This document shows, piece by piece, positions 34,686-46,774 of a stretch of DNA of 64,000 nt (within the stretch, counting starts at the first letter, position 1; every line of letters starts with the position of its first letter). Source of the DNA: Cryptomeria japonica (taxonomy: Eukaryota > Streptophyta > Pinopsida > Cupressales > Cupressaceae); assembly GCF_030272615.1 (NCBI RefSeq), contig NC_081414.1:234220733-234284732 (forward strand), in the 5' to 3' direction. The translations under genes were made by a program, and so were the position numbers. The notes under the pieces are model-generated. The model ran no database searches, was not told where the DNA came from, and saw only the letters and a list, made by a program, of their open reading frames with translations.

Positions 34686-37583
34686 ATCTTTCCAATCTTT
34701 GATGATAGGGATTTCCTCCAGAGGTTCATCCAGGATCCATCTATCTTCCCAAAATCTAATTTTCCTCCCATTCCCAAGGTTCCAGGTTCTGCCAGCAGCT
34801 ACCCAGCCTTTAGTAGATTGCACTACATTCCAAATGGTAGATCCATCAACAGAGAAAGAATTGTCAAAGAATTCTTCCTCAGAGGGTTGCATATAGAGTT
34901 ATTTATTTTTCCAAATAGAGTTCCATTCTCTTTCCTCCCCTTTGAGTCTCCAAATTTGTTTGGCTAATAAGGCTTTATTCATGGAGCTAATACTTCTTAA
35001 GCCCAGCCCACCCAAGGCCTTAGGGGTACAAATGTTATTCTAGGCTATAAGGGGGATTCTATTTTTAGCTTCCACTCCCGACCAAAGGAACTTTTTTTGG
35101 ATTCTTTCAATAGCTTCTGCAAACTTAGAGGGGATTTTGAACAAGCTAAGAGCATACACAGGAAGATTTTGGAGAGTGGCTTTGAGTAGAGTAACTTTAC
35201 CAACCTGACTAAGGACAACCCCTTTCCAGCCAGCGAGTTTCAGGTTGAGTCTATCAATTAACTTATTCCAAAAGGAATCCTCAGGCTTGAGACAGAGAGG
35301 AAGCCCCAAATAGGTAGAAGGAAACTCAGAAATGTTACAACCAAGAATCCTGCCAATCCTAATTTGCCTTTGGGCCGGGGTGTTAATGAAGAATAGAGAG
35401 CTTTTATCCCAGTTGATTTTTTGACCAGAGGCTGATTCATAGGTATTCTGAATTATTTTCATGTTTTTGGCTTCCAAGATGGTGGCTTCCCCCATGGTGA
35501 TAGAGTCATCAACAAATTGTTCATGAGAGCAAATGACATTGGAGGAAGAAGGTTTCAGACCCTTAAGATTGCCTTCTTCCACATTTTTAAGGATGAATCT
35601 GCCCAGGCATTCGGCAAGAATAGTAAACAGGATGGGGGAGATGGGGTCTCCCTGTCTGAGACCTCTGGAGCTTTTGAAGAAATTAGACGGGGAGCCATTG
35701 ACAATAATAGCAGAGGAGGAGGTTCCCATGAGTTGAGAACAGAGTTGAATAACTTTGTCACCAAAACCAAATGATTCCATAATCCTGAGGAGAAACTGCC
35801 AGTTTACTCTATCAAAAGCTTTTGCCATGTCTAACTTAAGGAAGAATCCTTGTTTGCTCGCCACTTTCAGGGAGTGGATATTTTCATGAACAGAGATGAT
35901 GAAGTCCAATATCTATCTTCTGGGGACAAAGCCATTATGTTGGACAAAGATAATCCTTGGGAGAACATCAAGCAACCTGGAAGTCAAAACTTTGGAAAGG
36001 ATCTTGTAAACAGAGTTGCATAAGCTGATGGGTCTAAACTTGTTGAGTGAATCAACTCCGGGTATCTTCGGGATAAGAACTATGAAAGTGGCAATCAGTT
36101 CCTTGAGAAGTCTTTTGGAGCCAAAGAATTCCTTAACACCATTGCAAATGTCCCCCTCCACTATGTGCCAGAATTTTTGTAAGAAAAACATGGGAAAGCC
36201 GTCTGGGCCAGGGGATTTATCACCCTGAAAGGAAAACACCGCCTTTCTGATTTTAGGATTAGAAGGAATATGGTATAAGAGGCGATTGTCAGCTTCCAAT
36301 AGGATAGAAGGAATGGCTTGTAAAAGAGTGTTTTGCTTAGTGAGATCCAGGTTGTCCACTTCACCCAGCAAGGTGCTGAAATGATCGAGAGCTTCCTTTC
36401 TGATATCGCAATCCTTAGTTAGGACTCCTTTATTGAAAGTAAGTTTGGATAATCTATTAGCTGCCCAGTGCTTAAGGGCAGTTAAGTGAAAGAAGCAAGT
36501 GTTTTTAGCACCTTCCTTCAGGAACAGAGCTCTAGATCTTTGTCTCCAGAAAGTCTCTTCATTAGAAATGATGGAGTGGTATTTAGTAAGCAGATCATTT
36601 TCAGTCGTTCTGAGATCTTCAGACAACCCCATCTCTTGGATTCTATCCTGAACAAGATTTAGGTTGGCTTTAACTTGAGTTTTGTTCTTTAATATGTCCC
36701 CAAAGATCTCCTTGTTCCAGATTTTGATGTTGTCTTTTATGATGTTGAGCTTTTTAGCAATTCTGAAGAGAGCCTTACCCTCCACTTTAGAGTTCCACCA
36801 TTCAGTAATGTAGGCTTCCAGAGAAGGGTGGGAGAGCCAAGATTTTTCAAATCTGAAAGGGAAATTTCTCTTAGTCGAAAAAGAGTTGGCAGAAAAGGAG
36901 ATAGGGAAACGATCTGAACCGATTTTGATAACAGAACCAAGGGAACAACTATACTTAGAAATCTAGTCAAGAGAAATTAAGGATCTGTCAAGCCTGACTT
37001 GAATCAAATCAGCTCCAGTTCTTCTATTAGTCCAGGTGTAATTGATGCCCTGGAGATCAACATCAATGAGAGCTTGATCATTAATGAAATCCAAAAGATA
37101 TTGTTTTCCATCAAGATGTAGGGGGATTCCTCCCATCTTATCTTCATCTCTGAGTGGGGTATTGAAGTCTCCCATGATAATCCAGCTTTGATCAACAAAC
37201 TGGAGTCTGTCAGCCGCCAGGCTTTTCTAGAATTTAGCTCTCCCAGATTTGGAGTTAGGAGTGTAGACGTTAGATAACACCCAAACAAAGTTGTCCTTAA
37301 TATGCTCAAGCAAAATTGAGTTCCTATTAAAGGCAGAGATGATTTCCTTTCATGTTATAGTATTTTTGTTCCAAAAGATCGCAGTTCCTCCAGAGGCACC
37401 CTCCGAGTTAGTTCCTATGACTCCGTTTTCTTTGAAAATTCTGATCCTTTCAACTTTTTCTTTAGACATCTTGGTTTCTTGAACAAGGACCACATTTGGT
37501 TTATGATCTCTGATGACATTTCATAACACATTCTGCTTATGGGGGGCGTTTAGCCCTCGGATATTCCAGGATATAATCTTCAT
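34686..37583 (-). pseudogene. LINE-A ORF2: endonuclease and reverse transcriptase
   Basis: ORF2 nicks chromosomal DNA and copies LINE RNA from the nick. The ATG at 37583 begins MKIISWNIRGLN, the endonuclease start. QETKM and WIIMGDFNTPL give further catalytic positions. After a linker, RT runs from about 36250 to 35100: GDKSPGPDGFP, IVLIPK, LDMAKAFDRVNW, RGLRQGDPISPILF, and a catalytic box FVDDS (near 35510). A single frame covers the whole, with stops near 37525, 37350, 37230, 36963, 35910 and 35040. The last residues resemble the segment before the zinc region (GRKIRFWEDRWI). Two open runs of about 290 codons suggest moderate age. Confidence 0.88.
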
Positions 37584-39238
37584 ATTTTAATTGGGGATAG
37601 GGCTGACTCGATGGAGCACTGTGTTTCATCAGCACGGTTCTTCCAGCTTTCCTGTTCCCTTTGATGTTTTAGGGATGGCCTTCCCTGCTTTTTATTTTGG
37701 TTTCCAACATCTACCTTTTTCTTAATCTTTCTTCTAGTTGAGATTCCTTCCTTGAGATCCTCCTTGTTCAATTTTCCTTCTCTCGACCCAAAAATCCGGA
37801 GGGTTTCATCCAGCAAAATCACTCTTTGGGGAGGGGTTTTACATTGGAGTGTCTTGGGGCTTCCATTAGTTAAGAGCAATAAGGGCTCAAAATTAGAAGG
37901 GTCTTGGGCTTCATTAAAGTCATTAAAGTTTGAGTCAGCCGATTTAGGGAGAGAAGAGGCTGGAGATGGATCTTCCTTCTCCTGGCTAGCTAATCCGTCC
38001 TTTTGGTTCGGAATGGATTCATCCTTCTCCTGGTTTACAGTTTCATTCTTCTGGGCTACTGGGCTTTCTTTGTTGATCAACTCAGTACTTGGCTCTACTT
38101 CTTTGGATCTCTCTGGAAGGTCGTTGGAGCAAACACAATCCTGTTTGTCATTGCTACTACTCCCAATCCTCTTGACTTCATTCATATGTTCCGTTGCATC
38201 CTTTTTTTGATTGCTCTCGAATATTGATGAATTTACTTTTTTGTTTGTCGTTTGCCAGATCTTTTTGATCTTAGGGATACTATCTGACTTAGTTTCCTTG
38301 CCTTTCTTGAGTGGACAAGATTTTGCCCAATGCCCCAATTTTTTGCAGTGGAAATAGGCAAAAGGAAGAGATTCATATTCAATAGCTTAGGACCATTTTC
38401 CTAGTTTAGATATGATATCTATGGATTGAGGCATATCTGTCATTTGGTTAACATTTACACAAATGCGAGCAAAGACTAACCTTGATTTAGCCACCATCAT
38501 CAGGTCAATCGATAAGAGTTCTCCAAAGGATTTCGCAATGCCCTTGAAAACTTCCTCGTTCCAGTATTCGAGTGGGAGACCCGGGAGGCGTGTCCATACA
38601 GGCACAAAAATGAAGAAGGATTCATCCAGGATGAGATTCGGGGCCCATTTTTGGAGAGCCAGGGAAGACTTGCCGAACATCCAGGGGCCTTCACAAAGAG
38701 CTTTTTTCATGTCTTCTTCAGAGTTGAAGGCGAAGGTAAAAAGCCCTCTAGGCAGCGCTGCCACTTCCACTTGTCCTTTTACCATCCATTTTCTCCTTAA
38801 GAAATTTCTAACATCATCAATGTTGGGCCTCAAGCCAGAGAATCATCCCACTAAGGTCATCGATAGGCCAGCTATAGTCATATTGACCACTTTGTTTGGA
38901 ATGGAAATAGCAACCAGACCAGAGATAGGGTCTGAGATGTTCGTAACTTTCGGAAGTCCAGATTTAACCAGTGGCTTCACTCCAAAGAGCGAGGACCATT
39001 TTTTCCATTTTCCTCTATCGTGTGGGTCCTCGGGGATTGAATCTTTATCTTCTCCTGGTTTTGCTATTTCCTTGTCCTCTTCTGACCCTTGAGATGTTTG
39101 ACCTCTTGCCTGCGTGCCAGATTCGATCCCAGGGGAACAGTAGTTTCCAGGAAATCCGCCGTTCCCAAAAATTCCGCCATTTCCCAATTTGAAATTTGGG
39201 GTTCCCGCTCCTTTTTGCTCTGCTCTGCTCCACTCCAT
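37580..39238 (-). pseudogene. LINE-A ORF1: DUF4283 and zinc-knuckle RNA-binding protein
   Basis: ORF1 binds LINE RNA. The start at 39238 (MEWSRAEQKGAG) is supported by the matching LINE-B start. The DUF4283 region runs about 38830-38400, with CEGPWMFGKSSLALQKW and RLPGLPLEYWNEEVF. The zinc knuckle reads YFHCKKLGHWAKSC (38350-38310): the first Cys is Tyr, while LINE-B keeps Cys. A Lys/Glu/Ser-rich tail follows. One frame spans all 552 codons with two stops (38841 and 38388). The terminal TGA overlaps the ATG of ORF2 as ATGA. Confidence 0.85.
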
Positions 39239-39587
39239 GCTTAATAATTCTTTTAACTTCAACATTGTTGATTGCCACCGCTAATTCTTTAACATTTTTA
39301 GAAAGAGGCTTTTCGCCTATTGTGGCATTTTTTATAACATTAATATCATTCTTCAGGTTGCCGATATCTTTCACAATTTTGTTGATAGTATCACAAAATC
39401 ACTTAATATTATCATTATCCCCATGACAATCACTAGGATTTCCCCTTTTATTCTCTTGGCCATCATTTTGCAATCCTTGAGTTCTCGAATCCTCACCATG
39501 ACCCACATCTGAAATCTCATCCCCCTCCTTACCCTTCACATTGCCATTTCTTCCCTCCTCTGCATCCTCATCAAAAGCTATCATAAT

Positions 39588-40643
39588 CTATTTTTTATCT
39601 TTGTTAACTCCCCTGCAGGTATTCTTGTTCCTTTGGGTTTTATTTTCCATTCCCTTACCTTTCTTGCTTTTGATAAATTTTTCCTTAAAGGACTCATCCT
39701 CAGATTCTGAGAGCTCAGAATCAACCACAATCCTTTTTCTTTTCCCCTTATTCCTCCCCTTTTTTCTAAGCTCCTCCGACTCACCTTCAGTTTCCGAGTC
39801 AAAGTTGAAACCACTATACTCACTTTCCATGTCATCATCCCTGGTATTTTTACCTCTAATTGGTTTCTCTATGCATTTCCCTTTCAGCAATTTGTACACT
39901 AAAACCATAAGACCCTGATGAAGAGAATGATTGCCCTGAGGGTCTTTCTGCATTTCTTTAATGGTGTGATCCATGGAACAAGCTAAATAATAGGGTAAGC
40001 TTACCTTTTCACCATGGCAGAAGTGGTTGAGTAGCACGAAATGGTGCCCGTAAGCTCTCATAAATCTTCCATCCAGCTTAATGTAGGTTATGGTAGCAAA
40101 CAACAGGAACCTCCATGGCCTACAGATACATTTTGGGGAGTGATAGGAGTTATCCACCTTCACCATTTTCTTCTTTTCGCCATCCGTGATAGGAAATCTA
40201 TCCGCTGCCTTATCAGAGATGCTACGATCTCTATAGAACTTAATACAGTCAGTCACCATCCCCATAGCTTCTACAATAATATCTTCATCCACCGTCATCA
40301 TCTGGGTGCCCACCAAAACTTTGCCATTCTTCCAATTCTTTATAAAGTTCTTGGTAACTATTGGATCTTTACCACATAGCCTCTCCATGAACACACTTAA
40401 GCCCCCCTCCTGTAGAATCTCCCAAACCTCTTTGTTCTTCTTCCAATCCAAACATGAGGTTGGTTCAAACCTTTTTTTGTTCCCTCCCATTTTTCCTTCA
40501 AAATCAATGGAATTCCTAATCTCTGCTCTGATTTTTCTTCTCTGGTTTCTATTCTTGCTCTGAAAAACAACCCAGAATCCGTGCCCTGTTAATATGATAA
40601 GACTATTAAATAAATGCTCATCACCATCGTTGTAAACCTTCAT
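39588..40643 (-). CDS. Uncharacterised 351-codon ORF between the two LINEs
   Basis: An uninterrupted ORF, rare in this window. The N-terminal half has VWEILQEGGLSVFMERLCG, NFIKNWKNGKVLVGTQMMTV and EDIIVEAMGM, a pattern like the N-terminal part of plant transposon-associated proteins (putative plant transposon domain). The middle has FMRAYGHHFVLLNHF and SLPYYLACSMDHTIKEM, then LMVLVYKLL, loosely like the central block of the two proteins at 56557 and 62360. The tail is acidic, then Lys-rich (GKRKRIVVDSELSESEDES), suggesting nuclear location. The frame continues beyond the TAA at 39588 with only one further stop (39399) to about 39250, including a coiled-coil INKIVKDIGNLKNDINVI, so the original protein was about 460 residues. 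Function unknown; it is not a LINE protein that I know. Confidence 0.6.
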   Translation of the reverse strand: MKVYNDGDEHLFNSLIILTGHGFWVVFQSKNRNQRRKIRAEIRNSIDFEGKMGGNKKRFEPTSCLDWKKNKEVWEILQEGGLSVFMERLCGKDPIVTKNFIKNWKNGKVLVGTQMMTVDEDIIVEAMGMVTDCIKFYRDRSISDKAADRFPITDGEKKKMVKVDNSYHSPKCICRPWRFLLFATITYIKLDGRFMRAYGHHFVLLNHFCHGEKVSLPYYLACSMDHTIKEMQKDPQGNHSLHQGLMVLVYKLLKGKCIEKPIRGKNTRDDDMESEYSGFNFDSETEGESEELRKKGRNKGKRKRIVVDSELSESEDESFKEKFIKSKKGKGMENKTQRNKNTCRGVNKDKK

Positions 40644-40699
40644 CTAAAAAAGGGGGAAAATCATTAAGAATTATGATTGATGATACCATGTTTCCTCAT

Positions 40700-43600
40700 C
40701 TAGATACGGTCCAGATCGAACAAGGATTTTGCCTCACATGCAAGTTTACTCTCCCCATTAATAGTAATGATTTCCTCAGTTTGGCAAGCCAGGTTGGCTG
40801 CCCAATCAACACATGAGTTAGCTTCCCTGTACACATGTGTGAAAACACACATATCAAAGGTTTCACTTATTTTCTTCGTTGCTTTAATAACATTGTCTAT
40901 TGACCAAGAAGGTGAGAACACCTTATTCAAACAATTTATGATATTCAAAGAGTCACCTTCACACCATACTCTGGTACAATTGGCTTCCTTTGCTAGCACC
41001 ATCCCATGATAAGTCACCATAGCCTCAATAACATGGTTAGTTTGACTTCCAATAGGGATACATTTAATGGTTTTGCATTTTCCGCATTCATCCCTTAAAA
41101 CCACTCCATACCCTGCATTGTCAGGGTTACCCGTTGAAGCGCCATCAAAGTTGATTTTCATCCAGCCATGAGGAGGGATTTCCCATTTCACACCTTCTCT
41201 AGGATTAGCCTAAAAGATGTCTCTTCCCTTTAATCTCCAATTCTTGAAAATACTATGATCATCCTGATCTTGGGGGTTGGCTATTCCACCTATGATGTTA
41301 ATATTCTCCACTATATTTCGTTTGATTTTCTCAAAAATTATTTGAGCCTTAGATGCCTTCTCTCTGAACACTCTTTCATTTCTCTCTTTCCATATTCCCC
41401 AGCAAATATGGGGTAAAGCCAGTCTCCATAACAAAATTATTGTCTTATACCTTGAGGGATGATGCCAAGACTTAAAAACCTCTTGGACAAATTCTAGAAA
41501 GACCCAACTAATATTGAAGTAATCCAGACATCTAGCCCAGATATCAGCAGAGAAGGGACAGTGGAAAAACAAGTGGTTAATGGTTTCCTCATTCCACATA
41601 CAAAGAAAACAAACACTAGGCATACATATTCCTCTTATTTTGAGGTTATCAATAGTGAAAAATTTGTTTTGAAGGACAGTCCAAAAAAAATGTTAATTTT
41701 GGGAATTAGGCTTTCACCCAAGCCTTAGCCTAGCAAGGACTCTCCAAATTAGAGAACTGCTGATTATAGAGAGAGGAAACATAAAATTTACCATTTCTTG
41801 TAAGTTTCCAGATTAGTTGATCATCATCATCCACCACCACCACAGAATTCATAATTTTGTTCAGATTACCAAGGGAGGGATCAACTTGGGATAATTCCTT
41901 CCACTGTCCATCATTCTAGTAGTCACCCACCATATTGCCATATTTTTCCTTACACTTATCTTGAAATTTGCCCCAATCAGGACTTTCACTCAACGGGGAA
42001 TCAAACAACCAAGAATCTTCCCAGAATTTAATGAAGTTTCCTTTCCCCACCTTCCATTTCACACCTTTGGCAATTAGATCTCTTGTTCTTGAAACATTTT
42101 TCCAGATATTAGAGCCAATTGGGATATCTTTAGCATTGAGGAAACTTTGAAGGGTAGGATATTGTCTTTTATACTTGTTGTCCCATATCAGTTTCCATTC
42201 TCTTTGGGTGTTATAACATCTTCATATCTATTTAGCCATAAGAAACTCATTCATGTCTCTTATTCTTCTAAGGCCAAGACCTCCCTTTCTTATAGGTTTA
42301 CAAACCTTATCCCACACAATCAGATTCATTCTCTTCTTCTCCTCAACCCCAATCCACACAAAAGTTCTTTGAATTTATTCAATAGCCTCTACAAACTTGG
42401 CTGGAATTTTGAAAAGGCTGATGGCATAAAGTGGAATACTCTGAAGAGTAGATTTCAAAAGCTGGACCTTACCAGCTTGGTTGAGTAGAGAGCATTTCCA
42501 ACCAGCTAACTTCCTATGAAATTTATCCACAAGAGTACCCTAGAAAGTATCAGGAGGGAATTGACATAATGGGAGCCCAAGATAGGAAGCTGGAAGACTC
42601 CCCAATTGACACCCCAAAATGTTACTAATTTTTATCTGTCTTCTTTTCAGAGTGTTGATGAAATAGACAAAAATTTTAGACCAATTTATCAATTGACCGG
42701 TAGCTGAGATTGTCATTGATGGACACACACTTGTTTTATGATCACTTCCCTATGCATGAGTTATGCTCCCATAACTATCCAATACTTTTTAAAAGCTCCT
42801 AGAATCTTTCACTAAAGCATTCCCCATGATAATAGAATCATCCACAAATTGCTGATGGGAGCAAACTTGATCCGCTGAAGAAGGTTTCAACCCACAAAAC
42901 TCTCCCTTCTCAATAAGATTTCCAATAAATCTTCCCAGACATTCTGCCATGATAATGAAAAGAACCAGGGATAGAGGATCCCCCTATCTAAGACCCCTTG
43001 AGGATTTGAAAAAAGGGGAAGGAGACCCATTGATTAAGATAGAAAAAGAAGCAAAAGAAACCAATTGCATAATAAGACATATACTTCTAGAGCAGAAGCC
43101 AAAAGCAGAGAGAACATCCATCATAAATCCCCCATCCACTCTATCATAGGCTTTAGATAAGTCAAGCTTCAAAAGAAAGCCTTCTTTTTTAGCACTAGAT
43201 AGTGAGTGAATATTTTCATGGACCGATATTATCGAATCCAAGATTTGTCTCCTAGGGACAAAGCCACTTTGCTGGCGAGAAATGATAGAGGGGAGCAGAC
43301 TCAAGATTGTAGAAGTCAAAACCTTAGAGATGATCTTGTACAAAGAGTTGCAAAGGCTGATAGGTCTAAAAAGATCCATGGAATTAGCACCCATCTTTTT
43401 GGGAATAAGGGCAATGAAAGTGCCATTCAATTCTTTCAAAATTCTTCTTGCAACAAAGAATTCTTTCACAACACTAGAAACATCACCTCCAACAATATGC
43501 CAATACATTTGAAAAAAGAACATGGGAAAACCATCCGGGCCCGGGGCCTTGTTACCTCCAAAGGATTTGACAACTTTTAGAATCTCATCGTTGGATGGAA

Positions 43601-44914
43601 TAGCAGTGAGATATGAATTCTGATCCACATCCAAGATATAGGGGATATAGTCCATAAGGTCCTTTTGGGTTTGCAAGTCCAAATTCTATTCCTTAGTCAG
43701 GAGGTTGGAGAAAAACTCCAGGGCTGCCTTCCTCATAGACTCTTCATCTCAACAGTTCTACCATTAACTTTAAGCTAGCATATGCTATTGATGGCCTTGT
43801 GTTTTAGAGTGGACATATAAAAGTATTTGGTATTTCTATCCCCTTCCTTCAACCAAATATTTCTTGACCTTTTTTTCTAGAAAGTTTCTTCTTTTTCTAT
43901 TATGTCATGATATTTCATGAGAATCTCATCTTCAACATCTCTAGAGACCTTTGTGTAGCCATTATTCTGAATCTCATCCTGGATATCTTTCAGATCTAAG
44001 AGAATGGTAGCTTTAGAAGCAAAGATGTTCCCAAAGGACTCCTGATTCCATCTTTTAACATTATCTTTCACAAACTTCAACTTTTTGACCACCTTGTACA
44101 TAACAATTCCTTCAATTCTAACCTGCCACCATTCCTTGATTTTTCTTTCCATATCCAGGTGTTTTGTCCACATTCTTTCAAATCTGTAAGGGAAGTGTCT
44201 TCTTTCCTTCTTGGCATCAACCATAAAATATATAAGATAATGATTTGACCCTACCCTAACATGAGCTGATAATGAACAAAAATATGAATTAAACCAATCC
44301 AGAGAGATTAAAGCTCTGGCAAGCCTAACCTGAATTAAATCTTCACCACTCCTTCTATTGATCCAGGTATATTTAACTCCTGGAAAATCCAAGTCATGAA
44401 GAGCTTTATTATTTATGAACTCCATCATATCCAATCTGCTATCTAGATTGGTTTGGCTCCCTCCCTTTTTTTCATTTTCCTTCAAAGGGGTATTGAAATC
44501 CCCCATAATAATCCAACTATCTTCAACAAACTTACTTCTAAACAAGGATAAGCTTTTCCAGAAATCACTTCTACCAGTCTTGGTGTTTGGGGCATACACA
44601 TTAGTCAAGACCCATAAAGTACCCTATTTCAAATGCTTAAATCTAATGCAAGCCAAATTGTTGTCTTGAATCAACACTTCGCCTTTTACATTATTTTTAT
44701 TCTAGAAAGTAGCAATACCTCCCGATGCCCCTTCTGAACTACCGCCACTAACTCCTCCATTACTAAACATTTTTAAACATTCAACCTTATCCTTAGGCAT
44801 TTTGGTTTCCCGAATCAAAAAAATATACGAGTTTTTGTCTCTAATCATACTTTTAATTAAATCATGTTTGTGAGGATTATTCAATCCTCAAATGTTCCAG
44901 GAGATAATCTTCAT
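40700..44914 (-). pseudogene. LINE-B ORF2: endonuclease, RT, zinc region, RNase H
   Basis: The start at 44914 gives MKIISWNI, then a stop; the endonuclease continues with IRETKMPKD and SWIIMGDFNTPLKENEK (about 44490). RT blocks include GGNKAPGPDGFPMFFFQ (43555), LDLSKAYDRVD, a stop within RGLR-GDPL (42985), and FVDDSIIM (near 42830). After the thumb comes the zinc region CFLCMWNEETINHLFFHCPF (41610-41550). RNase H follows at 41190-40700: INFDGASTGNPDNAGYGVVL, IEAMVTYHGM, WCEGDSLNIINCL, REANSCVDWAANLA, with all acidic positions. The RNase H ORF of 163 codons is intact. Many stops elsewhere, several at Gln and Trp codons. Confidence 0.88.
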
Positions 44915-46774
44915 GGCTTTTTAGAAATACCTACCTCAAAGATGGTTCTTTGAGTCTCGTTTGCTAGATTCTTGCTTGTTTCCATGGTCCTCTTCTTTGC
45001 ATTTGAATGTCTTCCAGGGGATGTATACTAGGCTCCCACATCTCCTAGTCTACTTCTGGTATTTCTATTGGTTGTGTTATTTTTGTTGCTGTTATTATTA
45101 TTTTTTTTGTTCTAGTTCTTTCTTTTATCCTCCATTACTTCTTCTTCCTCCTGCTTTGTCCCACTCTTTCCCAAAGCATTTTTTATATTTTCTTCATCTC
45201 CCTATCTTGGTTCATTTTCCTCCAGGAAAGTCAAATTGACCTGAGCTGTGGAGGCTAATGATATCTCTGAGAGCCCTTGCCAAAGATATTGTCAGGTTGT
45301 GCATCTTGGATCTAGCTTGCTCCATTTTCTGACTCAGATAATTTTGTTACTGAGTTAGAATTGTCTCCCTTATCCATCTAACTACTATTCAATTTCTCAC
45401 GCTGCGCTAAATTTTGTTATGTCATATCCTTTTGCTTGTTTTGACTGTTGACTTGTGATTTTCTTTCTCTATCGTTAGAATCCTTTCCACTATTCTCCTG
45501 CTGCTTTTCCTTATGGGAGATACTATCATGCTCTCCTTTCTTCATTTCATTTCCTGATTCCCTGACTAACACCTCCTCTTTTCTTTGTACTTGGAACTGT
45601 TTCTCCTGATCCGAACAATCAGAAGGAGAAACTTTAAAAGAGTTATCCACCTTTTTCCATACTTTAGTTTGGGATTGAGATTTGACCACATTGCTTGGGC
45701 AGTTTTTGGCCCAGTGCCCTACTCTCTTACAGTGAAAGCAAGCAAAAGGGATTGATTCATAAACAATATTCTGCATCCATTTGCCTAGTTTTGATTCTAT
45801 CTCTATTTCCTCTGGCATATCCTTTTCGGGCCCAACCCCTACACAAATTCTAGCATAAATAAGTCTTTCTTCTATATGTCGTGACTAAATCAATGGTGAT
45901 AAGCTCCCCAAAAGTGATGGATATCCCAACAAACACATCTTCCTCCCAATATTCCATAGGAATCCCAAGTAACTTAATCCAGACCGGAACTTGGACCACA
46001 AACTTATCATCCCTACCCGCATTAGTATACCATATCTAGATCTACATTAAATATTTACCTATTGCCTAAGTACAATTGCAAAGGATATTTCTGCGATCCT
46101 CCTCACAAGAACAAGAAAAGGAAAGACATCCTTTGTTCATAGCAACCACATCAACCTGACCTTCCAAATTCCATTTTCTCTTTAAAAATCCATGAAAAAC
46201 CTCAATGTTAGATCTCATCCCAAAGAATTTTCCTATCAGTGTAGTTTCCATTCGAGCAATATTTTGATCTGGAATGAAAATGACAAACTTTCCCTAAGAA
46301 ACATTCGAAGTATTTTTAATCAGAGGCAAAGATGACTTACCTTTGGGTTTGATACCAAATAAAGAGGACCATTTACCAATGTGTCCAATCGATCTGGGCC
46401 CGCCCTCTAGGTCCCTCAATTTCAAAGGTGTCTCGAGATCCTTCCCATTAGATTCTTTTCCTTTCATAGTATCCCCTGAACCGCTTTCCGCTTGCTGTCC
46501 TAATACCGCTTCAGGTTTGTTGCCTCCCAAGTTTGAATTTTGAACCTGATCGTTCACTTTTTCTGCTACTATCTGTTCCTCTTGTGATCTGGGACCCCCA
46601 CCTGAGTCCCTCGAGTCCAAATGAGCATCGGGTTCCTTACCATCTGAACTATCCCCTTCCAAAGGGCTCTTTGAATCTCCTACTGCATGTTGTCCTACTG
46701 CTGAACCGGTTCTCCCGCCCAAAAAAATTGAATTTTGGGCCCGCATTCCCCTTCTCCTCTCCACTCCTCTCCAT
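44911..46774 (-). pseudogene. LINE-B ORF1: DUF4283 and zinc-knuckle RNA-binding protein
   Basis: The start at 46774 aligns with that of LINE-A; an early frame change then leads into a 156-codon stretch (46764-46294) rich in Gly, Ser and acidic residues, with GKWSSLFGIKPKGKSSLPLI. The DUF4283 region is at about 46250-45850 (FLKRKWNLEGQVDVVAMNKG, then IPMEYWEEDVFVGI). The zinc knuckle CFHCKRVGHWAKNC is complete (45745-45704). The tail is Gln/Lys/Ser-rich. It ends with ISKKP and a TGA (44913-44911) that overlaps the ORF2 ATG. Several stops. Confidence 0.8.

Larger units (their letters stand above)
34686..39238 (-). mobile_element. LINE-A: plant L1-type retrotransposon, 3' end missing
   Basis: Reading right to left: ORF1 (39238-37580) and ORF2 (37583-34686) with endonuclease and RT. 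The zinc-binding RT-associated region and RNase H expected after RT are missing; the sequence ends at the copia junction. Loss of the 3' end is unusual, since LINEs usually lose their 5' end on insertion. No poly(A) or target duplication is visible. It is closely related to LINE-B next door. Confidence 0.85.
40644..46774 (-). mobile_element. LINE-B: nearly complete plant L1-type retrotransposon
   Basis: Right to left: ORF1 (46774-44911) and ORF2 (44914-40700) with endonuclease, RT, zinc region and RNase H. This is the full domain set of plant L1 elements. The 5' end is near 46780 and the 3' end lies within the 56 bp between the RNase H stop and the ATG at 40643. No poly(A) and no target duplication could be recognised. 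It has more stops than LINE-A. Confidence 0.85.

Noticed and set aside
34549-34896. 115-codon plus-strand ORF spanning the copia-LINE junction
   Set aside because: Only its first 45 codons are copia; the rest is antisense LINE. Not a real fusion gene.
38463-39092. 209-codon plus-strand ORF
   Set aside because: Shadow of LINE-A ORF1, which shows recognisable DUF4283 blocks on the minus strand.
39541-40563. Plus-strand ORFs of 85-125 codons opposite the 351-codon ORF
   Set aside because: Leu/Phe/Ser-rich shadows of a charged minus-strand protein.
44961-45239. 92-codon plus-strand ORF rich in Phe, Tyr and Cys (apparent membrane protein)
   Set aside because: Shadow of the Lys/Glu-rich tail of LINE-B ORF1; hydrophobic by complement.
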